From assembly GCF_004342225.1 (NCBI RefSeq), contig NZ_SMAR01000009.1, forward strand, positions 1 to 64,000: a stretch of DNA of 64,000 bases. The letters are read 5' to 3'. How positions within the stretch are numbered: position 1 is the stretch's first letter; each line of letters opens with the position of its first letter. The notes under the pieces were generated by a model, which saw only the letters and a list, made by a program, of their open reading frames with translations, was not told the origin of the DNA and did no database searches. Shown here piece after piece: positions 47,579 through 56,876 of this stretch. Source of the stretch: Martelella mediterranea. GTDB lineage: Bacteria > Pseudomonadota > Alphaproteobacteria > Rhizobiales > Rhizobiaceae. Position numbers and translations under genes: made by a program.

Positions 47579-47717
47579 TAATCAACCAACTGAATGTGTA
47601 CGACACTTGCGTTGCTGTATCGAAAAGTTGGCATCTTCTCAAGTTTCAGACGTTCAGCCAGGCCGCAAACTGACGACAAGTCTGCCATCTGTCAGGAGAA
47701 ATTATAATGGATATGAG

Positions 47718-47745
47718 GAGAATTCGCCCATCCGGGCGAATTCTC
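47718..47745 (-). terminator. Perfect 12-bp hairpin downstream of the beta-glucosidase gene
   Basis: GAGAATTCGCCC/GGGCGAATTCTC with a four-base loop lies 22 bases after the GH3 stop. It lacks a T tract on the minus strand, so it may act as a 3' mRNA protector or a weak terminator. Confidence 0.6.
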
Positions 47746-47766
47746 AATTTGATTTCACAGCTTTCC

Positions 47767-50262
47767 TCAGGCCGGTTCAGACCATTCGGATTTCAGCGTG
47801 ACTGAAACGCGTTCACGGATATCCGTGGCGCTGACGGCCAGTACAATTTCATAGCGACCGGCAGGCGCAAGCCAGCGCTGGCGCTCGACGTCAAAATAGG
47901 CAAGATCGCGCGGCGCGATATTCATCTCTGCGATCTGCGTTTCACCTGGTTTGAGAGCGAGACGCGCGAAGGCCCGCAGTTCTTTTTCCGGTCGGGCAAC
48001 GGCGACGTCATCGTCCATCAAATCCGGACGAACATAGAGCTGAACGACCTCCGCTCCCTCCCGTGCTCCCGTATTGGAGATTGGTACAGTAACTTTCAGG
48101 TCCGACTCGCCCATCACATCAGAGCTGAGCGTTGCTGTTTCCCAGGCAAACGTGGTGTAGCCAAGGCCGAAGCCGAAAGGGAAGAGGACAGGTACGTTGT
48201 TGCTGTCATGATGACGGTAGCCCACGAACACGCCTTCGTCATAGCGCACATGGCCATCCTTGCCGGGATAGCTCAGCGCGTCAGCTGTCCATGCCGAATT
48301 ATCCTTCATGGAAACCGGGAAGGTCTGCGGCAACCGTCCGCCGGGGTAGGCTTCGCCTGTCAGAACGTCAGCAATTGCGTAGCCGACTTCCTGTCCCGGA
48401 TACCAGAACTGCAGCACGGCTTTCACCTTATCAAGCCATGGCATTTCAACCGGACCGCCGGTCTGCAGCACTACAACTGTATTCGGGTTGGCCGTAGCGA
48501 CCTTTTCAATCAGTTCGTTCTGGCTGCCGGGCAGGGTCATATGCGGCAGGTCGTGGCCTTCGCTGTCCCATTCTTCCTGACGTCCGACATAAAGGATCGC
48601 AACGTCCTGCTCCGCGGCGAGCCTGACAGCTGCATCAATTTCCTGCTCACCAAGCGTCTTTTCGATGCCGAAGCGCAGAGCGCGAACGGTAATACCGTCG
48701 TCAGCGTCGCCCGGTGAAGCGTATTCGAGCACGATGTTATAGGTCCGTCCGGCCTCAAGCTGAACGTCTGCGCGACGTTCGTCGTTGGCCAGACCGAAGA
48801 AGTTCATTCCCTTTTCCCAGTCGGTTTCACCGTCGATGAGAAGTTCACCGTCGAGATAGGCACGCGCCAGCCCGGCATTGGTCATACCGGCACAGTATGT
48901 GCCGCTTTCACGCGGTGTAAATGTTCCTTCGGCACGGACCGAAAAGTCATTCTGGTTGAAACCGGGGACTGGCAGGTCGAACCAGAAGCAGTTCAGCTCG
49001 GTTTCTTTCTGGGTATGGATCGCCTTGCCTTCCAGCTTGCGACCGTGGAAGAAGCTCAGTTCGATATCGCCCTGCCAGACCTGCATGAGACGGTTATTTG
49101 AGCAGCCCTTTTCCTGCGAAACGCGGTTGTCTCCGAATGCCGCCTTCAGTCCCTCAACCGGCGTTACCCGATAAGGTGCGTTGATCTGCGCTGAACCGCC
49201 GCCCATCAGACGGGAAATCGCGGCGTTCGGGCCGAGAGCTGCAACGGAAACATCCTTTGAAAGCGGCAGGAAATGATCTTCGTTCTTCAGAAGAACGGCG
49301 CCATCAGCGCCAAGTCTGCGGATCAGTGCGCGGGTTTCCGGCTCATCACGCGTCGTTTCAGACTCCGGACCATCGCTGTCAAAGGCACCGACGCGCTCAA
49401 AAAGTACCAGCAGGCGGCGGACAGATGCGCGGATTGTTTCCGGCTCAACTTCGCCTGCTTCAACGGCGGCCAGAAGCTGTGCGCCGCGAAAGCGCGTCGG
49501 CCCCGGCATTTCAAGGTCGTGCCCGGCATTAACTGAAGCAGCGGTCGAGTTTGTGCCAAACCAATCGGACATGAAAATGCCATCATACCCGAACTGACCG
49601 CGCATGACGTCGGTCATTGCCCATTTATGCGCATCCATATGAGTGCCATTCAGCCGGTTATAGCCGGTCATGACAGCCCAGACGCCCGCCTTTTTGACGG
49701 CGGCCTCAAACGGCGGAAGATAGATTTCACGCAGTGTGCGTTCATCCACATCAGACGAGATTGTCTGACGCTCGATTTCAGAATCGTTTGCGACAAAATG
49801 CTTGATCGTCGCGCCGACACCGTGATCCTGAAGGCCCTTGATATAGGCAACGGCCAGCATTGCGGTCAGCGTCGGGTCTTCTGAATAGCATTCGAAATTG
49901 CGGCCATTGAGACCTGAGCGATGGATGTTCACCGTCGGAGCCAGAAGAACACGGGCACCCTTCGAACGGGCTTCAGCCGCAAGCGCGGTCCCCATCTCGT
50001 AGGCAGCATCTGGGTTCCAGCTTGCTCCAAGCGCAATCGCGCAGGGAAACGCCGAAGCCGGTGTTCCATTGGTGAGGCCGCCTGCGCCGCGTGCGCCATT
50101 CGGACCATCGGAAACCTTGACCGCAGGTATTCCAAGGCGCTCAACGGGAACGGTGGTCCAGAAGTCAGCGCCAGCCATCAATGCGACCTGTTCGTCCAGG
50201 GTCAGGTCGTCCAGAAGGGCGTCAATGTCGACGTTCTTCTTACCGTTGTGATTGGTACTCAT
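47767..50262 (-). CDS. Beta-glucosidase, glycoside hydrolase family 3, with PA14 insert
   Basis: An 831-residue cytoplasmic enzyme without a signal peptide. The N-terminal GH3 barrel contains KHFVANDSE and the nucleophile Asp in GIFMSDWFG. A PA14 domain (about 395-535) is inserted in the C-terminal sandwich, which continues with VVVLQTGGPVEMPW, and a fibronectin-III-like domain ends the protein. It hydrolyses terminal beta-glucosides or related sugars. ATG 50262 follows AGGAGG. It is 84 bases downstream of the MFS remnant, probably its former import partner. Confidence 0.93.
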   Translation of the reverse strand: MSTNHNGKKNVDIDALLDDLTLDEQVALMAGADFWTTVPVERLGIPAVKVSDGPNGARGAGGLTNGTPASAFPCAIALGASWNPDAAYEMGTALAAEARSKGARVLLAPTVNIHRSGLNGRNFECYSEDPTLTAMLAVAYIKGLQDHGVGATIKHFVANDSEIERQTISSDVDERTLREIYLPPFEAAVKKAGVWAVMTGYNRLNGTHMDAHKWAMTDVMRGQFGYDGIFMSDWFGTNSTAASVNAGHDLEMPGPTRFRGAQLLAAVEAGEVEPETIRASVRRLLVLFERVGAFDSDGPESETTRDEPETRALIRRLGADGAVLLKNEDHFLPLSKDVSVAALGPNAAISRLMGGGSAQINAPYRVTPVEGLKAAFGDNRVSQEKGCSNNRLMQVWQGDIELSFFHGRKLEGKAIHTQKETELNCFWFDLPVPGFNQNDFSVRAEGTFTPRESGTYCAGMTNAGLARAYLDGELLIDGETDWEKGMNFFGLANDERRADVQLEAGRTYNIVLEYASPGDADDGITVRALRFGIEKTLGEQEIDAAVRLAAEQDVAILYVGRQEEWDSEGHDLPHMTLPGSQNELIEKVATANPNTVVVLQTGGPVEMPWLDKVKAVLQFWYPGQEVGYAIADVLTGEAYPGGRLPQTFPVSMKDNSAWTADALSYPGKDGHVRYDEGVFVGYRHHDSNNVPVLFPFGFGLGYTTFAWETATLSSDVMGESDLKVTVPISNTGAREGAEVVQLYVRPDLMDDDVAVARPEKELRAFARLALKPGETQIAEMNIAPRDLAYFDVERQRWLAPAGRYEIVLAVSATDIRERVSVTLKSEWSEPA

Positions 50263-50346
50263 AGCATCCTCCTAATCGGAAATGTCTTTTAAGCCATGCT
50301 GACGGTGATTGTATATACGGGGTTATGGCCTAATACTTTCAATGGG

Positions 50347-50706
50347 TTATCGAAAACCTTTAACAGGAACAATAAAGACTGCGCCGAGGAACGCCACCAA
50401 AGCCGCGACGGTGTACAGAAGCGGATAGTTTCCGATCGTGCTACTGCCAATCGTCAGGAAAAACGGGGCCACGAATGCGCCGATGCCGACAATGGTGCCA
50501 AGAGCGGCCTCTTTGCGGTCTCCGGCAATTTCACCGACGCGGACGGCCAGCGTTACCGCTGCCGGGGTCATCAACATCAGACAGGTGCCGATAAAACCCA
50601 GAAAATAGTGCAGAATAAACCTGGTGCTGACGTCTGTAAGTGGTGCTGCTGTGGTTCCGGTTTCGTGCGCCTGCGCATGAAAATGCGTTGTATCGGATGT
50701 ACTCAT
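50347..50706 (-). pseudogene. MFS transporter remnant with large in-frame internal deletion
   Basis: A 119-residue product made of two carrier ends. Residues 1-79 look like the N-terminus and first helices of an MFS sugar carrier (RFILHYFLGFIGTCLMLMTP, then GIGAFVA). Residues 80-119 look like its C-terminal helix (PFFLTIGSSTIGNYPLL to VPVKGFR). Roughly 300 middle residues are missing; the junction is near 50468. The product cannot be a working carrier. It is the first gene of the unit with the GH3 enzyme and divergent from TetR. Confidence 0.72.
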
Positions 50707-50790
50707 TTCCCCCTCCTCATTTTCGGGAGCCCCGGCTTCCGCTTCCCAAACGAATTCGGCACCATCACCGGCGAGGAACGTGGTTAAGAT

Positions 50791-50814
50791 AAAACCTACT
50801 GACTGATAGGTTTT
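50791..50814. promoter_or_regulatory. Palindromic operator candidate for the TetR regulator
   Basis: AAAACCTA and TAGGTTTT are perfect arms separated by eight bases, in the gap between the divergent tetR and the MFS-remnant/GH3 unit. The symmetry and place are as expected for a TetR-family operator. Confidence 0.6.
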
Positions 50815-50944
50815 GTTATCCGAGTTTGACTTTCGAGTCGAGTGGGCCGGTGATATGTCTGTGAATTGGCTTTCCCCGGCGCGTGGGTTTTTCTCGATTC
50901 GAGAGGCAGAGCAGCTGAAGAGTGCGCATTAACTGAGGTTCAGC

Positions 50945-51589
50945 GTGAAAAAGAATGAAACTGTCACGAAGGATGGCGAAAGCGGAGCGCGCGCGCGTGG
51001 CAGCTATCTGAAAGGAAGACGCCGGCGCGAAGCCATCGTTGATGCTGCAATGGTCATATTCGGGCGGCAGGGATATCAAAATGCTGCATTTGCCGCTGTT
51101 GCCGAGGAAGTCGGGCTGACACTGCCAGGGTTGCTGCATCACTTTCCGCGGAAGGTCGACCTTCTGCTAGCCGTTCTGGAACGCCGCGATGAAATGGCCC
51201 GGACAATGCTGCCGGCCGAAGGCGGAGACTGGCCGGATATGCTCAAGGCGCTTGTCGCCATTGTGCGGCACAATGAAAGCATTCCGGGCGTCGTCCGTGT
51301 CTTTGCTTTGCTTTCCGTGGAGTGCCTGGCGGACGATCATCCGGCCAAGGAGTGGTTTGAGCGTCGCATGAACGAAACCCGTACGATGATCGCCGATGCT
51401 TTTCGGGTTGGCATTGGAAGGGGCACACTTGACGCGGCCTTGTCGCCCGAAAGTCTGGCTTCTGAGGTTATCGCCATGATGGATGGTCTGCAGGAGCAGT
51501 GGCTGCGATCCGGGCAATTACTTGATATGAGCGGTATCTTTGGGGCCTATATCAAACGGCTGGTTCGCGACCTGTCACAAGAGGCGTAA
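50945..51589 (+). CDS. TetR-family transcriptional regulator
   Basis: A 214-residue protein. The N-terminal helix-turn-helix (about 25-72) shows [20 protein letters not shown] and [21 protein letters not shown], followed by an all-helical ligand domain. The start is GTG 50945. The gene is divergent from the MFS-remnant and GH3 genes and upstream of galT, so it likely responds to a glycoside or its product. It appears intact even though its neighbours are damaged. Confidence 0.92.
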   Translation: MKKNETVTKDGESGARARGSYLKGRRRREAIVDAAMVIFGRQGYQNAAFAAVAEEVGLTLPGLLHHFPRKVDLLLAVLERRDEMARTMLPAEGGDWPDMLKALVAIVRHNESIPGVVRVFALLSVECLADDHPAKEWFERRMNETRTMIADAFRVGIGRGTLDAALSPESLASEVIAMMDGLQEQWLRSGQLLDMSGIFGAYIKRLVRDLSQEA

Positions 51590-51647
51590 ACGCTTTTTTG
51601 ACCTCGCCGGAAAGGGGCGGAGCACGTTCAGCTCTGGCCGTGTCCCG

Positions 51648-52574
51648 GTGAAGCCGTTGCCGAAACTGACAATACCGTTTGGCTGTTTTCTCTGCCCGGG
51701 CAATACCCGGATCAATGGAGAAACCAATCCAGACTACGAGCATACATTTGTCTTTGACAATGATTTTGCGGCTCTGACTGAGGATTCGCCAAAGCAGGTT
51801 TTTGAGGACGGGCTTTTGAAGGCCGAAGGTGAAAGCGGTATCTGCCGTGTGATCTGCTTTTCTCCGCGTCATGATCTGACGCTTGCGCTGATGGATGTCG
51901 ATGACATCGTGCATGTCGTCGATGCATGGGTTGCGCAATATGAAGAACTCGGCATTCATCCCGATATTTCCTATGCGCAGATTTTTGAAAACCGCGGGGC
52001 GATGATGGGGTGTTCCAATCCCCATCCTCACGGACAGATCTGGGCAAGCCGTCACCTGCCGAACGAGGCGATCAAAGAGAGCACAACACAGCTGGCCTAT
52101 CATGATGAGCACGGCAAACCTTTGCTGCTGGCCTATCTCGAACAGGAACTGGCGCTTGATGAGCGCATTCTCTTTCAGAATGAAGGCTTTGTCGTCCTCG
52201 TCCCGTATTGGGCTGTCTGGCCGTTCGAGACCATGGTTCTTCCGAAGAGGCACATCCGTTCAATGGAGGAAATGACCGCTGATGAACGCCTTCAGCTGGC
52301 TGAAGCCCTTTCAAAGCTGACGATCCGCTACGATAACCTTTTCAAGACGTCGTTTCCCTATTCCATGGGCTTTCATCAGCGTCCTGTTGATGGTGAGCCG
52401 CACGATGAGTGGCAGATGCCTGCGCATTTCTATCCGCCGCTTCTGCGTTCCGCGACAGTGAAGAAATTCATGGTCGGTTTCGAGCTTCTTGGGTCGCCTC
52501 AGCGGGATTTGACGCCCGAACAGGCCACCCAGAAACGGCTGGACCTGCCGGAAACACATTATCTGAAAGGCTGA
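51648..52574 (+). CDS. galT: Galactose-1-phosphate uridylyltransferase, N-terminally incomplete
   Basis: About 308 residues from the first plausible start (GTG 51648). Core GalT features are present: zinc cysteines in CFLCPGN, HPHGQIW with the nucleophile histidine, [15 protein letters not shown] and the C-terminal [19 protein letters not shown]. The usual N-terminal segment with the W-x-L-V-S-P-x-R-x-x-R-P-W pattern, whose arginines bind UDP-sugar, cannot be recognised. The frame is open upstream but runs into the 3' end of tetR without an ATG. Either it is a 5'-deleted pseudogene or strongly diverged. The enzyme would exchange UDP between glucose and galactose phosphates. Confidence 0.72.
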   Translation: MKPLPKLTIPFGCFLCPGNTRINGETNPDYEHTFVFDNDFAALTEDSPKQVFEDGLLKAEGESGICRVICFSPRHDLTLALMDVDDIVHVVDAWVAQYEELGIHPDISYAQIFENRGAMMGCSNPHPHGQIWASRHLPNEAIKESTTQLAYHDEHGKPLLLAYLEQELALDERILFQNEGFVVLVPYWAVWPFETMVLPKRHIRSMEEMTADERLQLAEALSKLTIRYDNLFKTSFPYSMGFHQRPVDGEPHDEWQMPAHFYPPLLRSATVKKFMVGFELLGSPQRDLTPEQATQKRLDLPETHYLKG

Positions 52575-53056
52575 GTGCTGTTTTTGGCGTGGGCGGTTGA
52601 TCTGTTTTTCTGGATCGCCCGTCAGGTTTCGCGTTGGAAATTTCCCGCCTTGGCTTTCACGGTACCGCGTAGTGTCCAGAGCTCAACGTATGCAGATGCT
52701 GAGAGAGGGGGGGGCGCATTTTTGCGCAAGAGGTCTTGGCCGGCTGCTCAGGCGTTCGGAGAAAAATGCCGGCGGAGGTTGCAAACGCTATACCTGAAAA
52801 CGGCAGCCCGGCAACGCAATAACAAAGGCCGGGCTATATGCCGTGCAACCATCCGCTGCCCACCTTTTTAGAGAAAGAACGTTACCGCTTGGTTAGCGCG
52901 CTTTAAAATTTCATGATCTTTCGTGGGCGGTCATGAGGCTTGAAAAGCTGAATTTCATATTTGTCATTACACTGCTGTCCCTCTAATCTTGACAGATGAA
53001 AACTGACGCCTGACGTGGTTTTATGCAGAGTATGGAAGCGAGGAGGTGTTCAGCTC
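52575..53056. other. Intergenic region upstream of the orphan binding protein
   Basis: About 480 bases with no supported gene. An imperfect hairpin (AGCCCGG/CCGGGCT, near 52806-52837) lacks a T tract. TTGACA at 52989-52994 could be a -35 for the next gene, but a matching -10 is not convincing. Confidence 0.4.
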
Positions 53057-54058
53057 ATGAAAGTGACAATTACGGCGGCGGCGATCGCAGGTGCACTGAT
53101 TTCATCCGCCTCTTTTGCAGTTGCTGCGGAACCGTGTGGTGAAATCTCAATTGCTGAGCTGAACTGGCCCTCGGCGGGGATTGCTGCCTGGGTTGATCGG
53201 ATTATCCTGGAAGAAGGATATGGCTGTACAGTCGACCTGCTCTCCGGTGACACCGTATCGGCGATTGACACGATAACATCAGCCGGCCGTCCGGATATCA
53301 TTCCGGAGTTCTGGTTCGAGAGCACAACACCTGCACTGCAGGACGCCGTTGCTGCGGGGAAGGTCTCTTTCGCGGCCCCATTGCTGCGCGAAGGCGGGGT
53401 TCAGGGCTGGTGGGTGCCCAAATATCTGGTTGACCAAAATCCCGAAATCACAACCGTTGAAGCGGCGCTTGCCCATCCGGAGCTTTTCCCGTCGCCCGCT
53501 GATGCGACGGTCGGGGCGATTTTCAGCTGTCCCGACGGCTGGGTCTGCCGGGACGCGACCGAGAACCTGTTCAGGGCTTTTTCGGCGGAAGATGCTGGTT
53601 TCCGTCTTATCGATCCGTCTTCAAGTGCCGCACTGAAGCAATCCATCGTCGATGCTTTTGAAAAGCAGCAAGGCTGGCTTGGTTACTATTGGGCACCAAC
53701 GGCCCTTTTGGGTGACTATGACATGGTCAAGCTGTCATTTGGCGTCGAGTTTGACAAAACGGAATGGGATCGCTGCACGGTTCAACCGGACTGTTCCGAT
53801 CCCAAGCCCAATGCCTATCCGGTCTCAGCGGTCTACACGCTGGTTACAGACGCACTCGAAGAAGGTCATCCTGATCTCATGGGGTATCTCGGTGTCAGAA
53901 CCTGGGATAATAAGACTGTCAGCACCGTATTGGCGTGGCAGCAGGAAAACAATGCAACCAACGCCGAGGCTGCCCGCTATTTTCTCAAGGAATTTCCGAA
54001 TGTCTGGCATGCATGGCTTCCGGCTTTTGCAGCCGACAAGGTTGAACGAACACTTTGA
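53057..54058 (+). CDS. Orphan glycine-betaine-type ABC substrate-binding protein (OpuAC family)
   Basis: 333 residues from ATG 53057 behind GAGGAGG, with a signal peptide (ITAAAIAGALISSASFAVAA). The OpuAC-type fold has Trp/Tyr ligand elements (AELNWPSAGIAAWVDRII, FWFESTTPAL, GWWVPKYLV, LGYYWAPTALLG) and cysteine pairs like those of the ProX at 38972. No permease or ATPase is next to it, so it may feed ProVW or another complex. The ligand could be a betaine, carnitine or choline. Confidence 0.88.
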   Translation: MKVTITAAAIAGALISSASFAVAAEPCGEISIAELNWPSAGIAAWVDRIILEEGYGCTVDLLSGDTVSAIDTITSAGRPDIIPEFWFESTTPALQDAVAAGKVSFAAPLLREGGVQGWWVPKYLVDQNPEITTVEAALAHPELFPSPADATVGAIFSCPDGWVCRDATENLFRAFSAEDAGFRLIDPSSSAALKQSIVDAFEKQQGWLGYYWAPTALLGDYDMVKLSFGVEFDKTEWDRCTVQPDCSDPKPNAYPVSAVYTLVTDALEEGHPDLMGYLGVRTWDNKTVSTVLAWQQENNATNAEAARYFLKEFPNVWHAWLPAFAADKVERTL

Positions 54059-54305
54059 ACCTGCATGAAAGGAAAACTTTTTCAGCCGTGATCAAGATTT
54101 GCCAGTGCCTTTGGAAAGAGTTATAAGATGGTGACATGAGTGCCGGATAGCGCGGTCTGTAAGGGCTGATAATCTGCCCCTTTAAGAGCGGCTTATCGCA
54201 TATGAGCAATCAGCCGGTGGACGCCTCTTGTTTCTACGAATCGTCCACTTTTGTCTTGTATCCCGCTGTTCCGGCGCTCTTATTCCTCCCTGAAACTCTT
54301 ATGGT

Positions 54306-54842
54306 TTGAGTATCGTGGCTGCCAGTTCCAATGATTGCTCTCTTGTTCTTGGAGGCGTGCGTTCAGGCAAATCACGCTATGCAGAAAACCGTGCCCGGTC
54401 GCGTCGCGGAAACCTGAATTATGTTGCGACTGCTGAGGCGCATGACGCGGAAATGGCAGAACGCATCGGCCGTCATAAGCTTGAGCGCGGCAATCTCTGG
54501 ACCACGCATGAAGTTCCGCGTGATCTGGTCGGCTGTCTTTACAATCTGGATGCGGATCGTGAAGCGATTGTTCTGGTTGATTGCCTGACACTTTGGCTGA
54601 CCAACCTCATACTGGCGGATTGTGATGTCGGGCGGGAAGGGGATCGACTTGCAGATTTTATCCTGGGATCGAAGCAACCGCTGTTTATCGTTTCCAACGA
54701 AGTGGGGCTTGGAATTGTCCCTGAAAACGCTCTGGCCCGCCGCTTTCGTGATGAAGCAGGAATTCTGAATCAGAAGGTCGCTGCGGCAGCATCCTCCGTT
54801 GTTTTTATGGCTGCGGGGCTGCCAATGGTTTTGAAAGGCTGA
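54306..54842 (+). CDS. cobU: Adenosylcobinamide kinase/adenosylcobinamide-phosphate guanylyltransferase
   Basis: A 178-residue bifunctional enzyme of late cobalamin assembly (CobU, called CobP in aerobic-pathway organisms). The P-loop GGVRSGKSRYAE is at 16-27. Also visible are YVATAEAHDAEMAERI, VDCLTLWLTNLI and the conserved SNEVGLGIVPENALARRFRD. No ATG start is present: TTG 54306 or GTG 54315. No other cob gene is adjacent and no cobalamin riboswitch is seen upstream. Confidence 0.93.
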   Translation: MSIVAASSNDCSLVLGGVRSGKSRYAENRARSRRGNLNYVATAEAHDAEMAERIGRHKLERGNLWTTHEVPRDLVGCLYNLDADREAIVLVDCLTLWLTNLILADCDVGREGDRLADFILGSKQPLFIVSNEVGLGIVPENALARRFRDEAGILNQKVAAAASSVVFMAAGLPMVLKG

Positions 54843-54845
54843 GGT

Positions 54846-55631
54846 TTACCCCATCAGCCACATGTAAACCGGGTTTGCCGGGTCGAAGAACACCTTGATG
54901 GCCATGGCAAGGCTGGAAACGGCCAGTAACGGTCGAATAATCCGGGCCCCGTTTCTCATGGCTAGACGCGAACCAGCCTGCGCGCCCAGAAACTGACCAA
55001 GCCCCATGGCAATGCCAACCTTCCATAAAATCACGCCACCGAGCAGAAAGATCACGAAAGCACCGGTATTGGCTGAAAGGTTGAGAAGCTTTGTATGGGC
55101 GGTTGCTTTCAAAAGTCCAAAACCTCCGAGCGTCACAAAGCCCAGCATGTAGAATGAACCCGTTCCCGGACCGAACAGACCGTCGTAAAAGCCAATCGCG
55201 GGCACAATTGCAGCCGTAAACATCAGGCGTGACATTCGCTGGTGCCGGTCACTGTCATCCAGACCGCTTTTGAACGCGAAATAAAGACCGATCGAAGCCA
55301 GCAGAAACGGCAGCACAATGCGCAATGCATCACCCGGCATAATTGTCGCTACGCCTGCGCCAAGTGCGCCACCGGCAAAGGCCATTAGCGCCATGGGCCA
55401 TTGTGTTCTCGGGTCGACGCGCCCACCCCGCGCATAGGAAATCGTTGCCGAAGCAACGCCGAATATGCCCTGAAACTTGTTTGTTCCAAGCGCCTGAAGC
55501 GGAGGAACGCCGGCAATCAGCATGGCTGGAATGGTGATCAGGCCGCCGCCTCCAGCGATAGAATCGATAAAGCCTGCGATCAAAGCGGCTAAGAAGAGCA
55601 GAACAAGGACAGTCAGACTGGCTTCGAACAA
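54846..55631 (-). CDS. TSUP-family (TauE/SafE) membrane transporter
   Basis: A 261-residue membrane protein with about eight helices and two repeated halves. Family motifs are AGFIDSIAGGGGLITIPAML near the N-terminus and the mirrored GFYDGLFGPGTGSFYMLGF in the middle. Members carry sulfur oxyanions, sulfonates or organic acids; the substrate is unknown. The start is TTG 55631. It is convergent with cobU, three bases apart. Confidence 0.87.
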   Translation of the reverse strand: MFEASLTVLVLLFLAALIAGFIDSIAGGGGLITIPAMLIAGVPPLQALGTNKFQGIFGVASATISYARGGRVDPRTQWPMALMAFAGGALGAGVATIMPGDALRIVLPFLLASIGLYFAFKSGLDDSDRHQRMSRLMFTAAIVPAIGFYDGLFGPGTGSFYMLGFVTLGGFGLLKATAHTKLLNLSANTGAFVIFLLGGVILWKVGIAMGLGQFLGAQAGSRLAMRNGARIIRPLLAVSSLAMAIKVFFDPANPVYMWLMG

Positions 55632-55775
55632 ATGGTGTCACTCCCCGGTGGCGGCGAAGGTTTGATCAGGTTTGGCGCCATCAGGCCGTTTGCTTTTGGC
55701 AGAAGATCGTGTAGGCCGTTTGGTAGGCGGCAGTTAAGGCCGGTATTCGGATTTCAGAAATCAGGAATTGATCGT

Positions 55776-56726
55776 ATGCACAAGGTAATTTTTGACACAG
55801 ACCCCGGCATTGATGATGCAATGGCATTGCTGTTTCTCGAGCGCCACCCTGAAATCGACCTGCTTGGCATTACGACCGTTTTCGGCAATGCATCGATTGA
55901 AACCACGACCCGCAATGCGCTTTTCTTAAAGCGTGAGTGGAACATCAAGGCGCCGGTCGCTAAAGGCGGAGACGTTACCTATGATGCCGCACGCCCGATG
56001 GCCCCCTGGCCGGTGGTTGTTCACGGTGTGAATGGTCTCGGCGATATCGATATGCCGGAAACCATTGATGATGTGCCGCTGGATCCCCGCCCGGCCTTCC
56101 AGTTCATCATCGACACGGTTCGTGCCAATCCGGGCGAAGTCGAGATTGTGGCTGTTGGTCGCATGACCAATCTGGCACTTGCGATTGCGCATGACCCAGA
56201 AATCATCGGCATGGTCAAACAGGTTGTCGTGATGGGCGGTTCATTTGAAAAGAACGGCAATGTCACACCAGCGGCCGAGGCCAATATTCACGGAGATCCG
56301 GAAGCAGCCGATGCTGTCTTCACTGCGCCGTGGAAGGTGGTAATTGTCGGTCTCGATGTCACCATTCAGACGGTGATGACCCGCACGCAGATGCATGATC
56401 TGGCCGCACGTGGTGGCCCGCATCTGGAACTTCTTGCAAAGATTTCAGACCCCTACATCGATTTCTACAGCCAGCAGGTTGAAGATGGCATGGTGGTGCA
56501 TGATTCCTGCGCCTGTGTTTATGTCGTTGCTCCGGAGCTGTTCGGTTTACGTCCCGGCTCGGTTCGCGTTGTGTGTGGTGGCATCGCAGACGGTCAGACA
56601 ATTCAAAAGCCGTCACAGCAATTTTTCCCGCCGAGCCCATGGGATGACAAGCCGGATCAGCAGGTTGCAATGACCATTGAGCCGGTCAAGGTCGTTGATC
56701 TGGTCGCCAAGACGCTGGTGCCCTGA
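55776..56726 (+). CDS. Inosine/uridine-preferring nucleoside hydrolase
   Basis: 316 residues from ATG 55776; the frame is open to 55632 without homology. The metal-binding N-terminal motif DTDPGIDDAMA is followed by VVVMGGSFEKNGNVTPAAE, NIHGDPEAADAVF and HDSCACVYV, all standard for the family. It hydrolyses the N-glycosidic bond of nucleosides for base salvage. It is cytoplasmic and fits with the RNase T2 and CpdB-type enzymes as the last step of RNA scavenging, although unlinked. Confidence 0.93.
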   Translation: MHKVIFDTDPGIDDAMALLFLERHPEIDLLGITTVFGNASIETTTRNALFLKREWNIKAPVAKGGDVTYDAARPMAPWPVVVHGVNGLGDIDMPETIDDVPLDPRPAFQFIIDTVRANPGEVEIVAVGRMTNLALAIAHDPEIIGMVKQVVVMGGSFEKNGNVTPAAEANIHGDPEAADAVFTAPWKVVIVGLDVTIQTVMTRTQMHDLAARGGPHLELLAKISDPYIDFYSQQVEDGMVVHDSCACVYVVAPELFGLRPGSVRVVCGGIADGQTIQKPSQQFFPPSPWDDKPDQQVAMTIEPVKVVDLVAKTLVP

Positions 56727-56750
56727 AAACGCTGACCTTTGATGATTTGC

Positions 56751-56783
56751 AAAAAGCGCGGTCTTCCCTGAGGTCGCGCTTTT
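56751..56783 (+). terminator. Rho-independent terminator after the nucleoside hydrolase
   Basis: The stem AGCGCGGTC/GGTCGCGCT (one mismatch) with a short loop is preceded by five A and followed by four T. Confidence 0.75.
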
Positions 56784-56876
56784 CTTGTATTTGTTTACCT
56801 TAACAGCCTTGACGTGTTGAATGTATAAAAGCTGAGGCTAAAGTATCAAAAACGCAGTGACGTTAAGGGGGACATC

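Noticed and set aside
47718-47745. Hairpin as an insertion-sequence end
   Set aside because: It is a single local palindrome just after a stop codon, with no transposase or matching end nearby.
54059-54305. Possible cobalamin riboswitch before cobU
   Set aside because: None of the conserved B12-box elements could be found in the 247 bases before the gene.
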